Source of the DNA: CAJINA01 sp964636125
Lineage (GTDB): Bacteria > Desulfobacterota > Desulfobacteria > Desulfobacterales > CAJINA01
Length of the DNA stretch: 64,000 nucleotides
Assembly: GCA_964636125.1 (NCBI GenBank)
Contig: CAZWPX010000015.1
Span: forward strand, 17,400-81,399
Direction of reading: 5' to 3'
The notes under the pieces are model-generated. The model saw nothing but the letters and a program-made list of their open reading frames with translations, was not told where the DNA came from and made no database searches. Both the position numbers and the translations under genes were made by a program. Shown here piece after piece: positions 1 through 8,617 of this stretch (the stretch's first letter is position 1; each line of letters begins with the position of its first letter).

Positions 1-543
1 CCGGCCATCCACCAGTACGAGGTTGATATCGCGATACAGCTTCAGGTGCTGGAAAGCATCATCCAGGACAATCACATCCGGTGCGAAAACCCTTACAGCC
101 AGTTGACCGGCCCGGTAGCGGTCGCCGCCCACGACCACCGGCACGCCGGACAGCGCCGCCGCCAGCAGGTGCGGTTCATCTCCGGAATCCGCAACACTGA
201 CCAGGATTTTGCGGCCGTCGCTGACAATGCCGCCCTGTGCTTCGAGCCGGCTCCGGTACCCCCTGCTGATCACCACCACTTTCAGGCCGCCGGCGCTCAG
301 CTGACGCGCCAGGTACAGGACCAGTGGGGTTTTCCCGGTTCCCCCGGTTGAAAGATTGCCAACCGAAATCACGGTGCAGGGAAGTTTCAAAGTCTTGCAC
401 AATCCGTCCCGGTAAAAAGCGGCCCTGGCACGCATCCAGGGCTCATAGAACCTGGAAAGCAGTCGTAAACCGGTCCGCAAAACCGGGTTGACCCCGGCAT
501 CAGCCTCCCAGACCCGACGTATGGCCGATTCTAATTTTTGCAT
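1..543 (-). CDS. lpxK: Tetraacyldisaccharide 4'-kinase LpxK, partial (N-terminal 181 codons)
   Basis: LpxK phosphorylates the 4' position of the lipid A disaccharide at the cytoplasmic face of the inner membrane. I translated the reverse strand from the ATG at 541-543. The protein starts MQKLESAIRRVWEAD and carries the family's glycine-rich P-loop, GNLSTGGTGKTP, near residues 63-74, followed by VVVISRGYRSR. The gene runs off the left edge of the window in frame, so about half of the usual 330-360 residues are visible. The start lies 4 nt after the waaA stop, and the purine-rich end of waaA (GCAGGGTGA) can serve as ribosome binding site. It is the last visible gene of the lptF-lptG-waaA-lpxK run. 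Confidence 0.93.
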   Translation of the reverse strand, partial: MQKLESAIRRVWEADAGVNPVLRTGLRLLSRFYEPWMRARAAFYRDGLCKTLKLPCTVISVGNLSTGGTGKTPLVLYLARQLSAGGLKVVVISRGYRSRLEAQGGIVSDGRKILVSVADSGDEPHLLAAALSGVPVVVGGDRYRAGQLAVRVFAPDVIVLDDAFQHLKLYRDINLVLVDGR

Positions 544-547
544 CTGT

Positions 548-1855
548 TCACCCTGCAATTTTAAGTACCTGGGCAACTGTCCGCTCCACGGCACCGGCAT
601 TGTCGGCAAAGACCTGCCGGGCCTGCCGACCTGTCGTCCGGAGGAGGTCTGCGTGGCTGAGCAGCCGCCCGGCCCGGGCCGCAAGATTGTCTGCGCCGGT
701 CACCGGTATCGCTCCGCCGGCAGCCACCAGCAGGCGGGCCGCCTCTCGAAAGTCACTCATATCCGGCCCGAAGAGAACCGGTTTGCCCTGGGCGGCTGGT
801 TCCAGGGGATTGTGCCCGCCGGCTTTCACCAGGCTGCCGCCCACAAATGCCAGGTCGCCGAGCCCGTAAGCGCCCGCCAGGACCCCGATGCGATCAATGA
901 CAACCACATCAACCGGTTCCGGGGCAATGCCCTTTTCAACCACGGCCAGGCAGCCGGCGTTGAAACCGCCGGCTGAAAAACAGGCTTTGACCGCCGTCGC
1001 CCGGTCCGGGTTCCGGGGTGCGACCACCAGCTTCACATCCGCCACCTGACCGCGCAAAAGGGTAAAGGCCCGCAGCAGGATCTCTTCTTCACCCGGATGG
1101 GTGCTCCCGGCCACAAGCACGCGGTCATCCGCAGCCAGGTGAAATGTCTGCCGCAACGTTTCAACGGCCTGCTCTCCGGGAGGGTCCATCCGCTGGTCGA
1201 ACTTCAGGTTACCGGCCACCCGGACCCGGCCGGGATGCGCGCCCAGGGAGATAAAACGGGCAGCATCCTGTGCGGACTGCACACAGACAACGGCAAAAGT
1301 GTTCAGCAGCGGCCGCATGATCACTTTCAAACGCCGGTAGCCGGTAGTCGAACGGTCTGACAGACGCGCGTTGGCGAGCAATACCGGAATTCGCCGGGCC
1401 TGTAAACGCGCCATGAAATTGGGCCACAAATCCGTCTCCACAATAATGACCAGATCCGGGGCGATCCGATCCACGACCCGCACCACACTAAAGAGAATAT
1501 CATAGGGAAAATAGAAAACCCGGCGCACATGCGGTTTCAGCCTGTGGCGGGCTGTTTCGAAGCCTGTGAGCGTGGAGGCTGAAAATACAAGGTTCTCCCG
1601 GCCATAGATCTTGGCGAGGGCTGATACCAGGGGCACTGCGGAAACCACCTCTCCCAGGGACAGCGCATGGATCCAGATGGTTTTGCGCCCTGCCCGGGCA
1701 CCTTGTTCCGGGCGCGGTGCCAGACCGGCGGATAGACCCAGTCTGTGCAGAAATGTGCTTCTTCTTTTCCGCGAGGTCACCAGGAAAGGTAATATGAGCG
1801 GAAAACAGGTCAACAAGAGCGTGAGCATCAAAAAATTGTATATAAACAACGCCAT
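548..1855 (-). CDS. waaA: 3-deoxy-D-manno-octulosonic acid (Kdo) transferase
   Basis: WaaA (KdtA) adds Kdo from CMP-Kdo to lipid IVA at the inner membrane. The product of about 435 residues has the expected N-terminal membrane anchor (MALFIYNFLMLTLLLTCFPL), then IWIHALSLGEVVSAVPL and ETDLWPNFM of the GT-B acceptor half, and a donor-binding C-terminal half with LAFVGGSLVKAGGHNPLEPA. A TTG at 1894 would add 13 residues, but the ATG at 1855 lies 2 nt after the lptG stop and begins right at the membrane anchor, so I chose it. It is packed between lptG and lpxK, which agrees with early lipid A core assembly. No kdsA or kdsB gene is present here. Confidence 0.95.
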   Translation of the reverse strand: MALFIYNFLMLTLLLTCFPLILPFLVTSRKRRSTFLHRLGLSAGLAPRPEQGARAGRKTIWIHALSLGEVVSAVPLVSALAKIYGRENLVFSASTLTGFETARHRLKPHVRRVFYFPYDILFSVVRVVDRIAPDLVIIVETDLWPNFMARLQARRIPVLLANARLSDRSTTGYRRLKVIMRPLLNTFAVVCVQSAQDAARFISLGAHPGRVRVAGNLKFDQRMDPPGEQAVETLRQTFHLAADDRVLVAGSTHPGEEEILLRAFTLLRGQVADVKLVVAPRNPDRATAVKACFSAGGFNAGCLAVVEKGIAPEPVDVVVIDRIGVLAGAYGLGDLAFVGGSLVKAGGHNPLEPAAQGKPVLFGPDMSDFREAARLLVAAGGAIPVTGADNLAARAGRLLSHADLLRTTGRQARQVFADNAGAVERTVAQVLKIAG

Positions 1856-1857
1856 GC

Positions 1858-2934
1858 CTACTCCGCGTTCAGCAGCAAGAATCCGCAAAAGCAAAGAAAC
1901 AGGAAATTGGCCATCCAGGCTGCGACCCAGGGCGGCAGCATCTCACCATAGCCAAGGGACATGCAAAAACTGGAGAACACCCAGTATAAAAACGACAGGC
2001 CAATGCCATAGGAGACACTGATGGGCAAACTTTCCTTGATGTTGCCCCTGACCGCGATACCCAGTCCGGCCAGGCTCATAATGACGCACACCAGCGGAAA
2101 AGCAAGCTTGGCCTGCAGATCCGTACGGTATTTAACAGCGTCGTAGCCTTCCGCTTCAACTTTCTGGATAGTCCGATAGAGTTCACCAAACCCCATCTCC
2201 TCGGATTTTTTGGCGACCCGGGCCAGGTTCCCGGGAACAATATCAAGATCAACCGCCAGGTCTTCGACCACCTTCACAGACGTCTTTCTGGGCCCCGGCC
2301 CGAATTGCTGCCGGATAACGCCCTTAAGCCGCCACAGTCCGTTCTCGAATGTTCCCTGCTGGGCATCCATCCGCATAATCAGGCGGAAATCATCATCGAA
2401 CCGGTTCAAGGAGACCCCGTTTATGGTTTGAGTAACGGGATTATAGAACTTGACGTGCAAAATACTCCTGTTTCCCTTGACCCAGATGTTTGTTTCCCGT
2501 GCGCTGACAGCCGCCTCCCGCCGGACTTCCTGCAGCCAGATCCGGTTGGCCTTTACCCGGGTGGCGGGAACAATATATTCCGAGAGAATACCAAGCCCCA
2601 GGCTGGCCGCAATCCCAATGATCAGCACCGGCCGGACCAGGTAGTAGACGCTGATGCCGCTGCTTTTCAAGGCAATGATCTCATGGTGCTTGTTCATTAA
2701 TCCGAAGGTGATTAAGATCGACAGAAGCAGCGCCACCGGGGCAATCTGGGAAATGATGAAAGGAATCTCGTATACAAAAAAGGTAAACATCCGGGACAAC
2801 CTGACCCCGGCTTCCATAAAATCATCCACCTTTTCGAGAAAATCTACGGCCACGTAAATCCCGATCACCATGATCAGGACCATGCAAAAGTACTTCAGTA
2901 TCTCGCCGGATATGAATCTGACAATAATTGTCAT
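1858..2934 (-). CDS. lptG: LPS export ABC transporter permease LptG
   Basis: LptG pairs with LptF and the ATPase LptB to extract lipopolysaccharide from the inner membrane and push it onto the periplasmic Lpt bridge. The 358-residue protein has the YjgP/YjgQ layout: three N-terminal membrane helices including IVPATRVKANRIW, a periplasmic beta-jellyroll domain (roughly residues 130-260, with NIWVKGNRSILHV), then three C-terminal helices ending in LCFCGFLLLNAE. I call it LptG rather than LptF because it follows the other paralogue, as in many genomes, and because of the helix-1 sequence FLEKVDDFMEAGV. The stop is separated from the waaA ATG by 2 nt, so the two are probably translationally coupled. 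Confidence 0.9.
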   Translation of the reverse strand: MTIIVRFISGEILKYFCMVLIMVIGIYVAVDFLEKVDDFMEAGVRLSRMFTFFVYEIPFIISQIAPVALLLSILITFGLMNKHHEIIALKSSGISVYYLVRPVLIIGIAASLGLGILSEYIVPATRVKANRIWLQEVRREAAVSARETNIWVKGNRSILHVKFYNPVTQTINGVSLNRFDDDFRLIMRMDAQQGTFENGLWRLKGVIRQQFGPGPRKTSVKVVEDLAVDLDIVPGNLARVAKKSEEMGFGELYRTIQKVEAEGYDAVKYRTDLQAKLAFPLVCVIMSLAGLGIAVRGNIKESLPISVSYGIGLSFLYWVFSSFCMSLGYGEMLPPWVAAWMANFLFLCFCGFLLLNAE

Positions 2935-2955
2935 CTGGTTCTCTATCGGTAAGGG

Positions 2956-4149
2956 TTATGTTTCAGCTGTCGGCGATTTGCGCAGCAGTCGCTTTTTAAA
3001 CCAGTGATACAGCCTGCCTGCAAACACAATCCGCACCGGTCTTTCCTGGGCATTACGGACAATTAAAAACAGACCGATCCCGCCCATGACCAGGTTGGGG
3101 ACCCACATGCCGATCACCGGCGGATAAGCGCCGGTTTCCCCGAACACCCACCCGGCCGAAAGCATCAGGTAATAGAGCAGGAAAAAGATCAGGCCCAGAC
3201 CAATGCCGAATGACCGCCGGGCGTGCCGCGACTGGACCCCCAGGGGGACGGCCAGAAGGGCCAGAAACAGGCACGAAAACGGCAGTGAAAACTTTTTATG
3301 GAACTCCATCAGAGTCAGGTAATAACGGTCGTCGTGCACCTGGGACTGATCCAGGTAGGCCCTCAATTCGGGGATACTCATCTCCTCCTGGTTCTTGGGG
3401 CCGCCGCTCTGGATCCCCACGGCCTTCTGGACGTCCAGGCGAATATCGTAAGTTTCGAAGTGGACGGTGTGCGCAGACCTGTTTTTGATGTCCACCTGAT
3501 TGATACTCCCGTTGTACAATCTCAACTGGAACACGCCGGTGTCCGGCTGACTGAACAAGCGCCCCTGGGGAGAGACCACCGTACTGACCACATCTTCCGA
3601 GCGCTGGTCTTCAATGAACACGTCCTGCAGGGTTCGGGTGGCGGGATCAATCTTGTTTACATACAGCATGACCCCGTTAAACGCATCGTTGAATGTCCGG
3701 GGTTTCAATCCGATTTCCGAATTGTTGACGGCCAGTTCGTACAACAGTGTTTTAATGGCCATACGGCCAATGGGCAGGCCGTAAATGGCGGTGGCGCCGG
3801 TGAGCAGAACCCCGACCAGGGCAAACATGCAGACCGGCGGCAGCAGCCGGTAGAGGCTGACCCCGCCGGCTTTCAGGGCAATGATTTCATTGTCACTGGA
3901 CATTTTCAGAAAAGTCAGCAGCACCGCCATCATCACCGACATGGGAATGATGAATTGCAGGAAGAACGGCATGGTGAAGCCCAGTATTTTCAGGACGGTC
4001 CAGAGGTTGACTCCGAAATTGACGATCATATCCGTTATTTCCAGAATCCGCGTCATCAGAAACAGGAATGTAAAAAATACCATGTTGATGACAAACGGCG
4101 GTATCATCTCCTGAAAGATATACCGATTGATTATGGAATTGGGATGCAT
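2956..4149 (-). CDS. lptF: LPS export ABC transporter permease LptF
   Basis: This is the partner permease of LptG in the LptB2FG lipopolysaccharide extractor. From the ATG at 4149 the product has 397 residues and starts MHPNSIINRYIFQEMIPPF. It has the same 3+3 membrane helix plan, the segment SSDNEIIALKAGGVSLYRLL typical of LptF, and a periplasmic jellyroll in the middle. A TTG at 4275 would add 42 poorly structured residues, and the predicted transcription start lies almost on it, so the ATG is preferred even though its ribosome site is weak. It begins the minus-strand lptF-lptG-waaA-lpxK run and lies back to back with a plus-strand glycosyltransferase gene. Confidence 0.9.
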   Translation of the reverse strand: MHPNSIINRYIFQEMIPPFVINMVFFTFLFLMTRILEITDMIVNFGVNLWTVLKILGFTMPFFLQFIIPMSVMMAVLLTFLKMSSDNEIIALKAGGVSLYRLLPPVCMFALVGVLLTGATAIYGLPIGRMAIKTLLYELAVNNSEIGLKPRTFNDAFNGVMLYVNKIDPATRTLQDVFIEDQRSEDVVSTVVSPQGRLFSQPDTGVFQLRLYNGSINQVDIKNRSAHTVHFETYDIRLDVQKAVGIQSGGPKNQEEMSIPELRAYLDQSQVHDDRYYLTLMEFHKKFSLPFSCLFLALLAVPLGVQSRHARRSFGIGLGLIFFLLYYLMLSAGWVFGETGAYPPVIGMWVPNLVMGGIGLFLIVRNAQERPVRIVFAGRLYHWFKKRLLRKSPTAET

Positions 4150-4283
4150 GGTTTCAAACCCGCCGGAACCTGTCCACCGCAGCTCGTTGAGCACCCGGAT
4201 GCCAGGGGCCGGTCTGCGGGCTGCCTTTAAAAATGCCTGGTTACTGAACCTGGTTACTGAAACGGTTAAGTACAAATCGGTTT

Positions 4284-4312
4284 ATCCTATTGCCCCGGGT
4301 GGCGCAAGTCAA
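4284..4312 (-). promoter_or_regulatory. Predicted sigma-70 promoter of lptF-lptG-waaA-lpxK
   Basis: On the minus strand, TTGACT (4307-4312) and TAGGAT (4284-4289) are separated by exactly 17 nt. This would start transcription near 4277 and leave a leader of about 128 nt before the lptF ATG. It lies in the divergent gap with the gene at 4420. The call rests on consensus match only. Confidence 0.5.
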
Positions 4313-4419
4313 CCGGTGATCGCAAAGCCGGCCCGCAGCCTGTTGCTTTGGATCGCCGGCAGCCCGGGTGCACTTTTGAAATCCTTGACTTTCTATAGGC
4401 CACGCTCTATTGCAGGTCC

Positions 4420-5985
4420 ATGTTATCAACAGTTGATCGCAAATACCTGCAAAGTTCAATGGCGGTGATCCTGGCCGGCGGCCTGTTTCGCCTGGTGTAC
4501 AGCGGGCTTTTTCCGCTTGTGCCGGATGAAACCAACTACTGGCAATGGAGCCGCTACATGGCCCTCGGCTACCATGACCAGGCCCCGCTGATCGCCTGGA
4601 CAATTAAAATCAGCACCCTCTTCCTGGGCCACACCGAGACTGCGGTCAGGCTGCCGTCCGTGCTGGCCCTGACCGTGGCATCCATCTACATGGTGCTGAT
4701 GGCCGTCCGCTGGTTTGGGGGCCGGGCCGCCCTGAATACGGCCATCATTTCCCAGGGGATATTCGCTTTTATGATCGGGGGACTCCTGGCCACTGCCGAC
4801 GGCTTGCAGGCCATGGCCTGGGCCGGGGCCTGCTATCACGTTGGCCGGGCTTATGAAAAACACCGCTGGTTCGACTGGCTGACCGGCGGCCTCTGGTTCG
4901 GGGTCGGCATGCTCAGCAAGTACACCATGGTTCTTTTCCTGCCGTCGGCCTACCTTTACGGCCTTTTTTCTGCCGATCACCGGGCGCGCCTGGCTGATTT
5001 AAAACCCTATATCGGCGTCCTGCTGGGCAGCCTCATGTTCACCCCGGTTGTCCTCTGGAACGCCGGCAACAACTGGAATTCCGTCAGACACGTGGCCTAC
5101 ATAGGCGGTGCCAATGAAGCCTTTAAAATCCACTGGAACTTCTTCGGTGATTATTTCGGATCCCAGGCGGCCCTGCTGACGCCGCTGATCTTTATATTGT
5201 GCCTGCGGGCCTGGTATGCCGTACTCAGAAAAAAGGCCGGTGCGGACAACTGGGCCGCACGCTACCTCTTCTTTACCTCCTTCATCATGTTTTCCGGATT
5301 CGCCCTTTTGAGCTTCCACAGCCGGGTTTACGGCAACTGGCCCATGGCGGGTTATATCACGGTGGGCGTTCTGGCCGCAGCACTGTTCGGCCCGGTGCCA
5401 GGTCCTGAAAACAAACCGGTGAAAGGGTCGCGGCTCTGGCCCTGGGCCGTGGGCAGCACCTATCTTATCACCGCGGTGGTACTGCTCCAGGTGTTGCGGC
5501 CCATCCTGCCAATTCCGGCGCACCTCGATCGGGCTGCCGACGAAATCCAGGGCTGGCCTCAACTGGGCACCCGGGCCGGACAGGTTCTGGCCGGCATGCC
5601 CGACCCCGCAAACACCTTTTTATTTGGACTCAAGTACCAGACGGCCAGCGAACTGGCGTTCTACACCCCCGGCAATCCCCGTACGGTCTCCATCAACCGC
5701 TGGGACCGGCCCAACGTCTATGATTACTGGTGGCAGGATGCGAATTTGATCGGAAAAGATGCCGTCGGGGTAACCCAGTACGCCCAGAGCCATACCGCGC
5801 AACTGGCCCAGGTGTTTGCGAAAGTTGATCCGCCGGTGCCCGTGTATATTTATCGAAAGTCCCTTACCGGCAAGCCGAAGGAGGGGGCCACGCCATTTAA
5901 GGTATGGTACCTTTACCGGGCGTATGGGTTTAAAGGGGGCCTGCGCTGGATTCCGCCGGCCAGTGGCGATGTCCGGGCCGGATAA
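4420..5985 (+). CDS. PMT/ArnT-type (GT39/GT83) membrane glycosyltransferase
   Basis: Members of this clan move a sugar or phosphosugar from a polyprenyl-phosphate carrier to lipid A, a glycan or a protein on the periplasmic side of the inner membrane. The 521-residue product begins with a membrane helix followed by PLVPDETNYWQW, the acidic first-loop motif of PMT_2-type enzymes, then about ten more hydrophobic segments and a soluble C-terminal part. The acceptor and the sugar cannot be read from the sequence. It is the only plus-strand gene within the lipopolysaccharide block and separates the lptF run from the other glycosyltransferases. No good ribosome site precedes the ATG; an internal ATG at 4459 is a weaker alternative. 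Confidence 0.8.
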   Translation: MLSTVDRKYLQSSMAVILAGGLFRLVYSGLFPLVPDETNYWQWSRYMALGYHDQAPLIAWTIKISTLFLGHTETAVRLPSVLALTVASIYMVLMAVRWFGGRAALNTAIISQGIFAFMIGGLLATADGLQAMAWAGACYHVGRAYEKHRWFDWLTGGLWFGVGMLSKYTMVLFLPSAYLYGLFSADHRARLADLKPYIGVLLGSLMFTPVVLWNAGNNWNSVRHVAYIGGANEAFKIHWNFFGDYFGSQAALLTPLIFILCLRAWYAVLRKKAGADNWAARYLFFTSFIMFSGFALLSFHSRVYGNWPMAGYITVGVLAAALFGPVPGPENKPVKGSRLWPWAVGSTYLITAVVLLQVLRPILPIPAHLDRAADEIQGWPQLGTRAGQVLAGMPDPANTFLFGLKYQTASELAFYTPGNPRTVSINRWDRPNVYDYWWQDANLIGKDAVGVTQYAQSHTAQLAQVFAKVDPPVPVYIYRKSLTGKPKEGATPFKVWYLYRAYGFKGGLRWIPPASGDVRAG

Positions 5986-6256
5986 GGGAACGCTCTTTTC
6001 CGATAATATTCAACCCCGCTTGCCTCTATTGTTGTTGATACAGTCCAATTGCTATTAGGATCACGGCATAAAATCTGAAAAAAATGTGCAACGGGTCGTT
6101 GTGCAATTGCCCTGGTCACACGATGTCATCCTCCTACAGAAACTCAAGAACCTGTCCACCCGTTTTTGGTATGCCCGTCAGGCTATCTGAAAAACCGATT
6201 AAAGGGCAACTTGGAAAAGGAAAAGAGAGACAGGTCAAAGAAAGCAAATGCCGGGG

Positions 6257-6982
6257 TCAATGCAGAGACTTGATGCGGAACAGTTCCTGGAAGACAAACA
6301 GGGACTTGCGCAAACTGTCATACTGGATCCGGGAGTCCTCCATGTGCGTCCAGTCCACCGGGAACTGAGCCACTTTGTACCCCTGCCGTTTGGCCAGCCA
6401 GAGGATTTCCGGGTCGAAAATCACGCTGTCAAGTTTCTGCCGGGCAAACAGGTCAAGGGCGGCCTGGCGGGAAAAAATTTTAAAGCCGCACTGGGTGTCC
6501 GGATAGTTGAAACCGAGATAGGTGTTCTGGATAAACGTGTAGAGCTTGGCTGACAATTCCCGGAACAGGTTTTGATGCTGGACCACCGAAGATTCCGGCA
6601 ACGCCCGGGACGCTATGGCCGCAGCGTAGCCGTTTTCCAGCAGGACCAGTCCTTTTTCCACGGCCTCGATGGGAACGGAATAGTCCGCATCCATGAACAT
6701 GATAAAGTCCCCGCGCCCCTTGCACATCCCGTAACGAACCGCATAGCCTTTGCCCCGGTTGGGAAAATACTCCATGAACTTGACCCCGACCTTTTCATCC
6801 GCCACATAGCCGTTCACGACCCGACCGGTATGGTCCAAACTGCCGTCACTCACCACGATGATCTCTGAGCGGTAGCTCTGGCGGGAAAGGTAGGCCAGGG
6901 TGTTGTCCAGGGTGGTTACAATCCGGTCTTCTTCATTATAGGCCGGAATGATGATGCTCAGTTTAATATCTTTTGCCTTCAT
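6257..6982 (-). CDS. Family 2 glycosyltransferase, dolichyl/polyprenyl-phosphate sugar synthase type
   Basis: Such enzymes load a sugar from a nucleotide donor onto undecaprenyl phosphate at the cytoplasmic face. The 241-residue soluble protein starts with SIIIPAYNEEDRI, has VSDGSLDHTG, the DXD-type metal site FMDADYSVP, the RALPESS segment and TQCGFKIFSRQAA, the usual order of the DPM1/DPG-synthase-like branch. No C-terminal membrane helices follow, unlike ArnC or GtrB. It ends the run that starts with lysS and follows the ArnT-like gene by 40 nt, so it probably makes the lipid-linked donor for that membrane transferase. The sugar identity is unknown. Confidence 0.85.
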   Translation of the reverse strand: MKAKDIKLSIIIPAYNEEDRIVTTLDNTLAYLSRQSYRSEIIVVSDGSLDHTGRVVNGYVADEKVGVKFMEYFPNRGKGYAVRYGMCKGRGDFIMFMDADYSVPIEAVEKGLVLLENGYAAAIASRALPESSVVQHQNLFRELSAKLYTFIQNTYLGFNYPDTQCGFKIFSRQAALDLFARQKLDSVIFDPEILWLAKRQGYKVAQFPVDWTHMEDSRIQYDSLRKSLFVFQELFRIKSLH

Positions 6983-7022
6983 TTGAATGTATCCGTATTA
7001 AGAATTCTGATCTGCAACCGTT

Positions 7023-8564
7023 TTAAAATTCAACTATCCGGGCCAGCACAATACCATGTCTTTGATAGAGAACCCGGTAACTGCGGACATCTTTAAGCTT
7101 GTTGATTTTGGTAATCACGATATCACCGTTGCGCGGGGTGCCTTTTTCCACAAGCTGCTGCCGGTAAACACTGAAAGAGTGATAACTCATCTGCCACATG
7201 TTGACGGTGTAGCCCTTCTCCCGGGCCAGTTGGGCCGCCTCCTTGACCGGCTGCTGCATGATACGGCCGGCAATCGGGACCGCAAAGAAATTGGCAACCC
7301 CCATGATGGCCAGGCCCGCAATCACCGTGCGGGTCAGCCGGGAAAGTTTCTTGAGAAACAGCAGGCTGATCAGGATCACGCCCGCTGCGCCCAGGGCCAG
7401 GGTGTAGGTCCATTGAAAACTATCAAGCGCCCCGGCCAGCACGAGGCCGGCAAATTCATCTTTTATGTGCGGCTGAACCAGCACGGCTATCTGCGGCAGA
7501 AAAAACAGGACGGCCACAAACCCCAGCGGCCAGACCAGTTGATTCAAAGGGTGGCGAATATCCCCGGCGGCCTGGGCCATAAAAAGAAACAGCGGAATAT
7601 ACCCGTAGAGGATATAGTGATGCAACTTGGTCCCGGCCAGGGAAAACAGGATCAGAACAAACCCGAACCAGATCATCAGGTAGAGATTAAGCTCGTTTTT
7701 CAGGAGACTGCGGGTTTTAACGAACGCTTTGATCAAAAAGGCCGTGTGGGGAATCATCCCCAGGATAATAACCGGGATATAGTAAAGAACCGAACCGGAA
7801 TGCCCTTCAAATGCGGTCTGGAAGCGGGCCACATTGTGTGTAAAAAAGATTTCATCGATAAACGCAGGGCCATGCTGCAGGTACAGGGCCACATACCAGG
7901 GCAGCGCAATCACGAGCAGCAACAGCCAGCCCAGGGGATTGAAAATCGCCTTGAACCAGAGTGCCCAGCGGCCCTTGAGGCCGAAAAAGAGCGCACTGGT
8001 TACAAACGGAATCAGGATGGCAATGGGCCCTTTGGTCATAAATCCCAGGGCCATCCATACAAATGTCAGGTAAATGTCGCGTTTGCGCTGGCGCCGGTAG
8101 TAGGTATAAATACCAAACAGGGCCAGGGTGATAAAAAGGTTCAGCAATGCGTCCGCAATGGCCGCCTTGGCCACAATGCCGGTCTGCAGTGTGGTTACCA
8201 CAAAAAAAACGGCGTACCAGGCCACCTCAACGTTGAAATGCCGGCGGGCGAAACCAAACAGCAGCGTCACCCACACCAGCGACGCCAGGGCGGAAGGCAG
8301 CCGCAGGGCAAACTCATTGAGACCGAACAGACTGACACTGGCGGCCTGGGCCCAGTATATCATGGGCGGCTTGTGAAAAAATGTATCGCCGTTCAGCCGG
8401 GGGGTAATATAATCCCCGCTCTGCAGCATTTCGCGGGTTACTTCTGAATAGGCGCCTTCATCTTCATCAAACAACGGCACACTGCCCAGGCCCACGAGCA
8501 GGCTGAACAGGACGATGACCGCCAGAAGTACTCTAAATCTTTTTAAATCAAGCTGTGTTTGCAT
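7023..8564 (-). CDS. ArnT-like lipid A/LPS glycosyltransferase (GT83 family)
   Basis: This is a 513-residue integral membrane protein of the ArnT (4-amino-4-deoxy-L-arabinose transferase) and PMT clan. The first periplasmic loop carries VPLFDEDEGAYSEVTREM, with the acidic residues needed for catalysis, followed by TPRLNGDTFFHKPPMIYW, a signature of ArnT-like enzymes. About twelve hydrophobic segments follow, with LAGTKLHHYILYGYIPLF in the later part. It lies between msbA and a family-2 glycosyltransferase on the same strand, so it probably decorates lipid A or core sugar after flipping. No arnA, arnB or arnC is present, so aminoarabinose itself is unproven. The ATG at 8564 lacks a clear Shine-Dalgarno sequence. 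Confidence 0.82.
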   Translation of the reverse strand: MQTQLDLKRFRVLLAVIVLFSLLVGLGSVPLFDEDEGAYSEVTREMLQSGDYITPRLNGDTFFHKPPMIYWAQAASVSLFGLNEFALRLPSALASLVWVTLLFGFARRHFNVEVAWYAVFFVVTTLQTGIVAKAAIADALLNLFITLALFGIYTYYRRQRKRDIYLTFVWMALGFMTKGPIAILIPFVTSALFFGLKGRWALWFKAIFNPLGWLLLLVIALPWYVALYLQHGPAFIDEIFFTHNVARFQTAFEGHSGSVLYYIPVIILGMIPHTAFLIKAFVKTRSLLKNELNLYLMIWFGFVLILFSLAGTKLHHYILYGYIPLFLFMAQAAGDIRHPLNQLVWPLGFVAVLFFLPQIAVLVQPHIKDEFAGLVLAGALDSFQWTYTLALGAAGVILISLLFLKKLSRLTRTVIAGLAIMGVANFFAVPIAGRIMQQPVKEAAQLAREKGYTVNMWQMSYHSFSVYRQQLVEKGTPRNGDIVITKINKLKDVRSYRVLYQRHGIVLARIVEF

Positions 8565-8617
8565 ACGTTATCATTAAGGAATGAAGCTTCGGGAGCCTCC
8601 CCTGCAACGCCGGGGGT

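Noticed and set aside
3298..4230. Plus-strand open frame of 310 codons
   Set aside because: Antisense shadow of lptF with the same His/Gln-rich shadow composition.
4385..4413. TTGACT and TATTGC, 17 nt apart, as promoter of the gene at 4420
   Set aside because: The start would fall on the start codon itself, and the -10 box is poor; kept only as an unsupported possibility.
7056..8447. Long plus-strand open frame of 463 codons
   Set aside because: It lies wholly opposite the ArnT-like gene, has a histidine-, glutamine- and glycine-rich composition typical of antisense shadow frames, and no motif or ribosome site.
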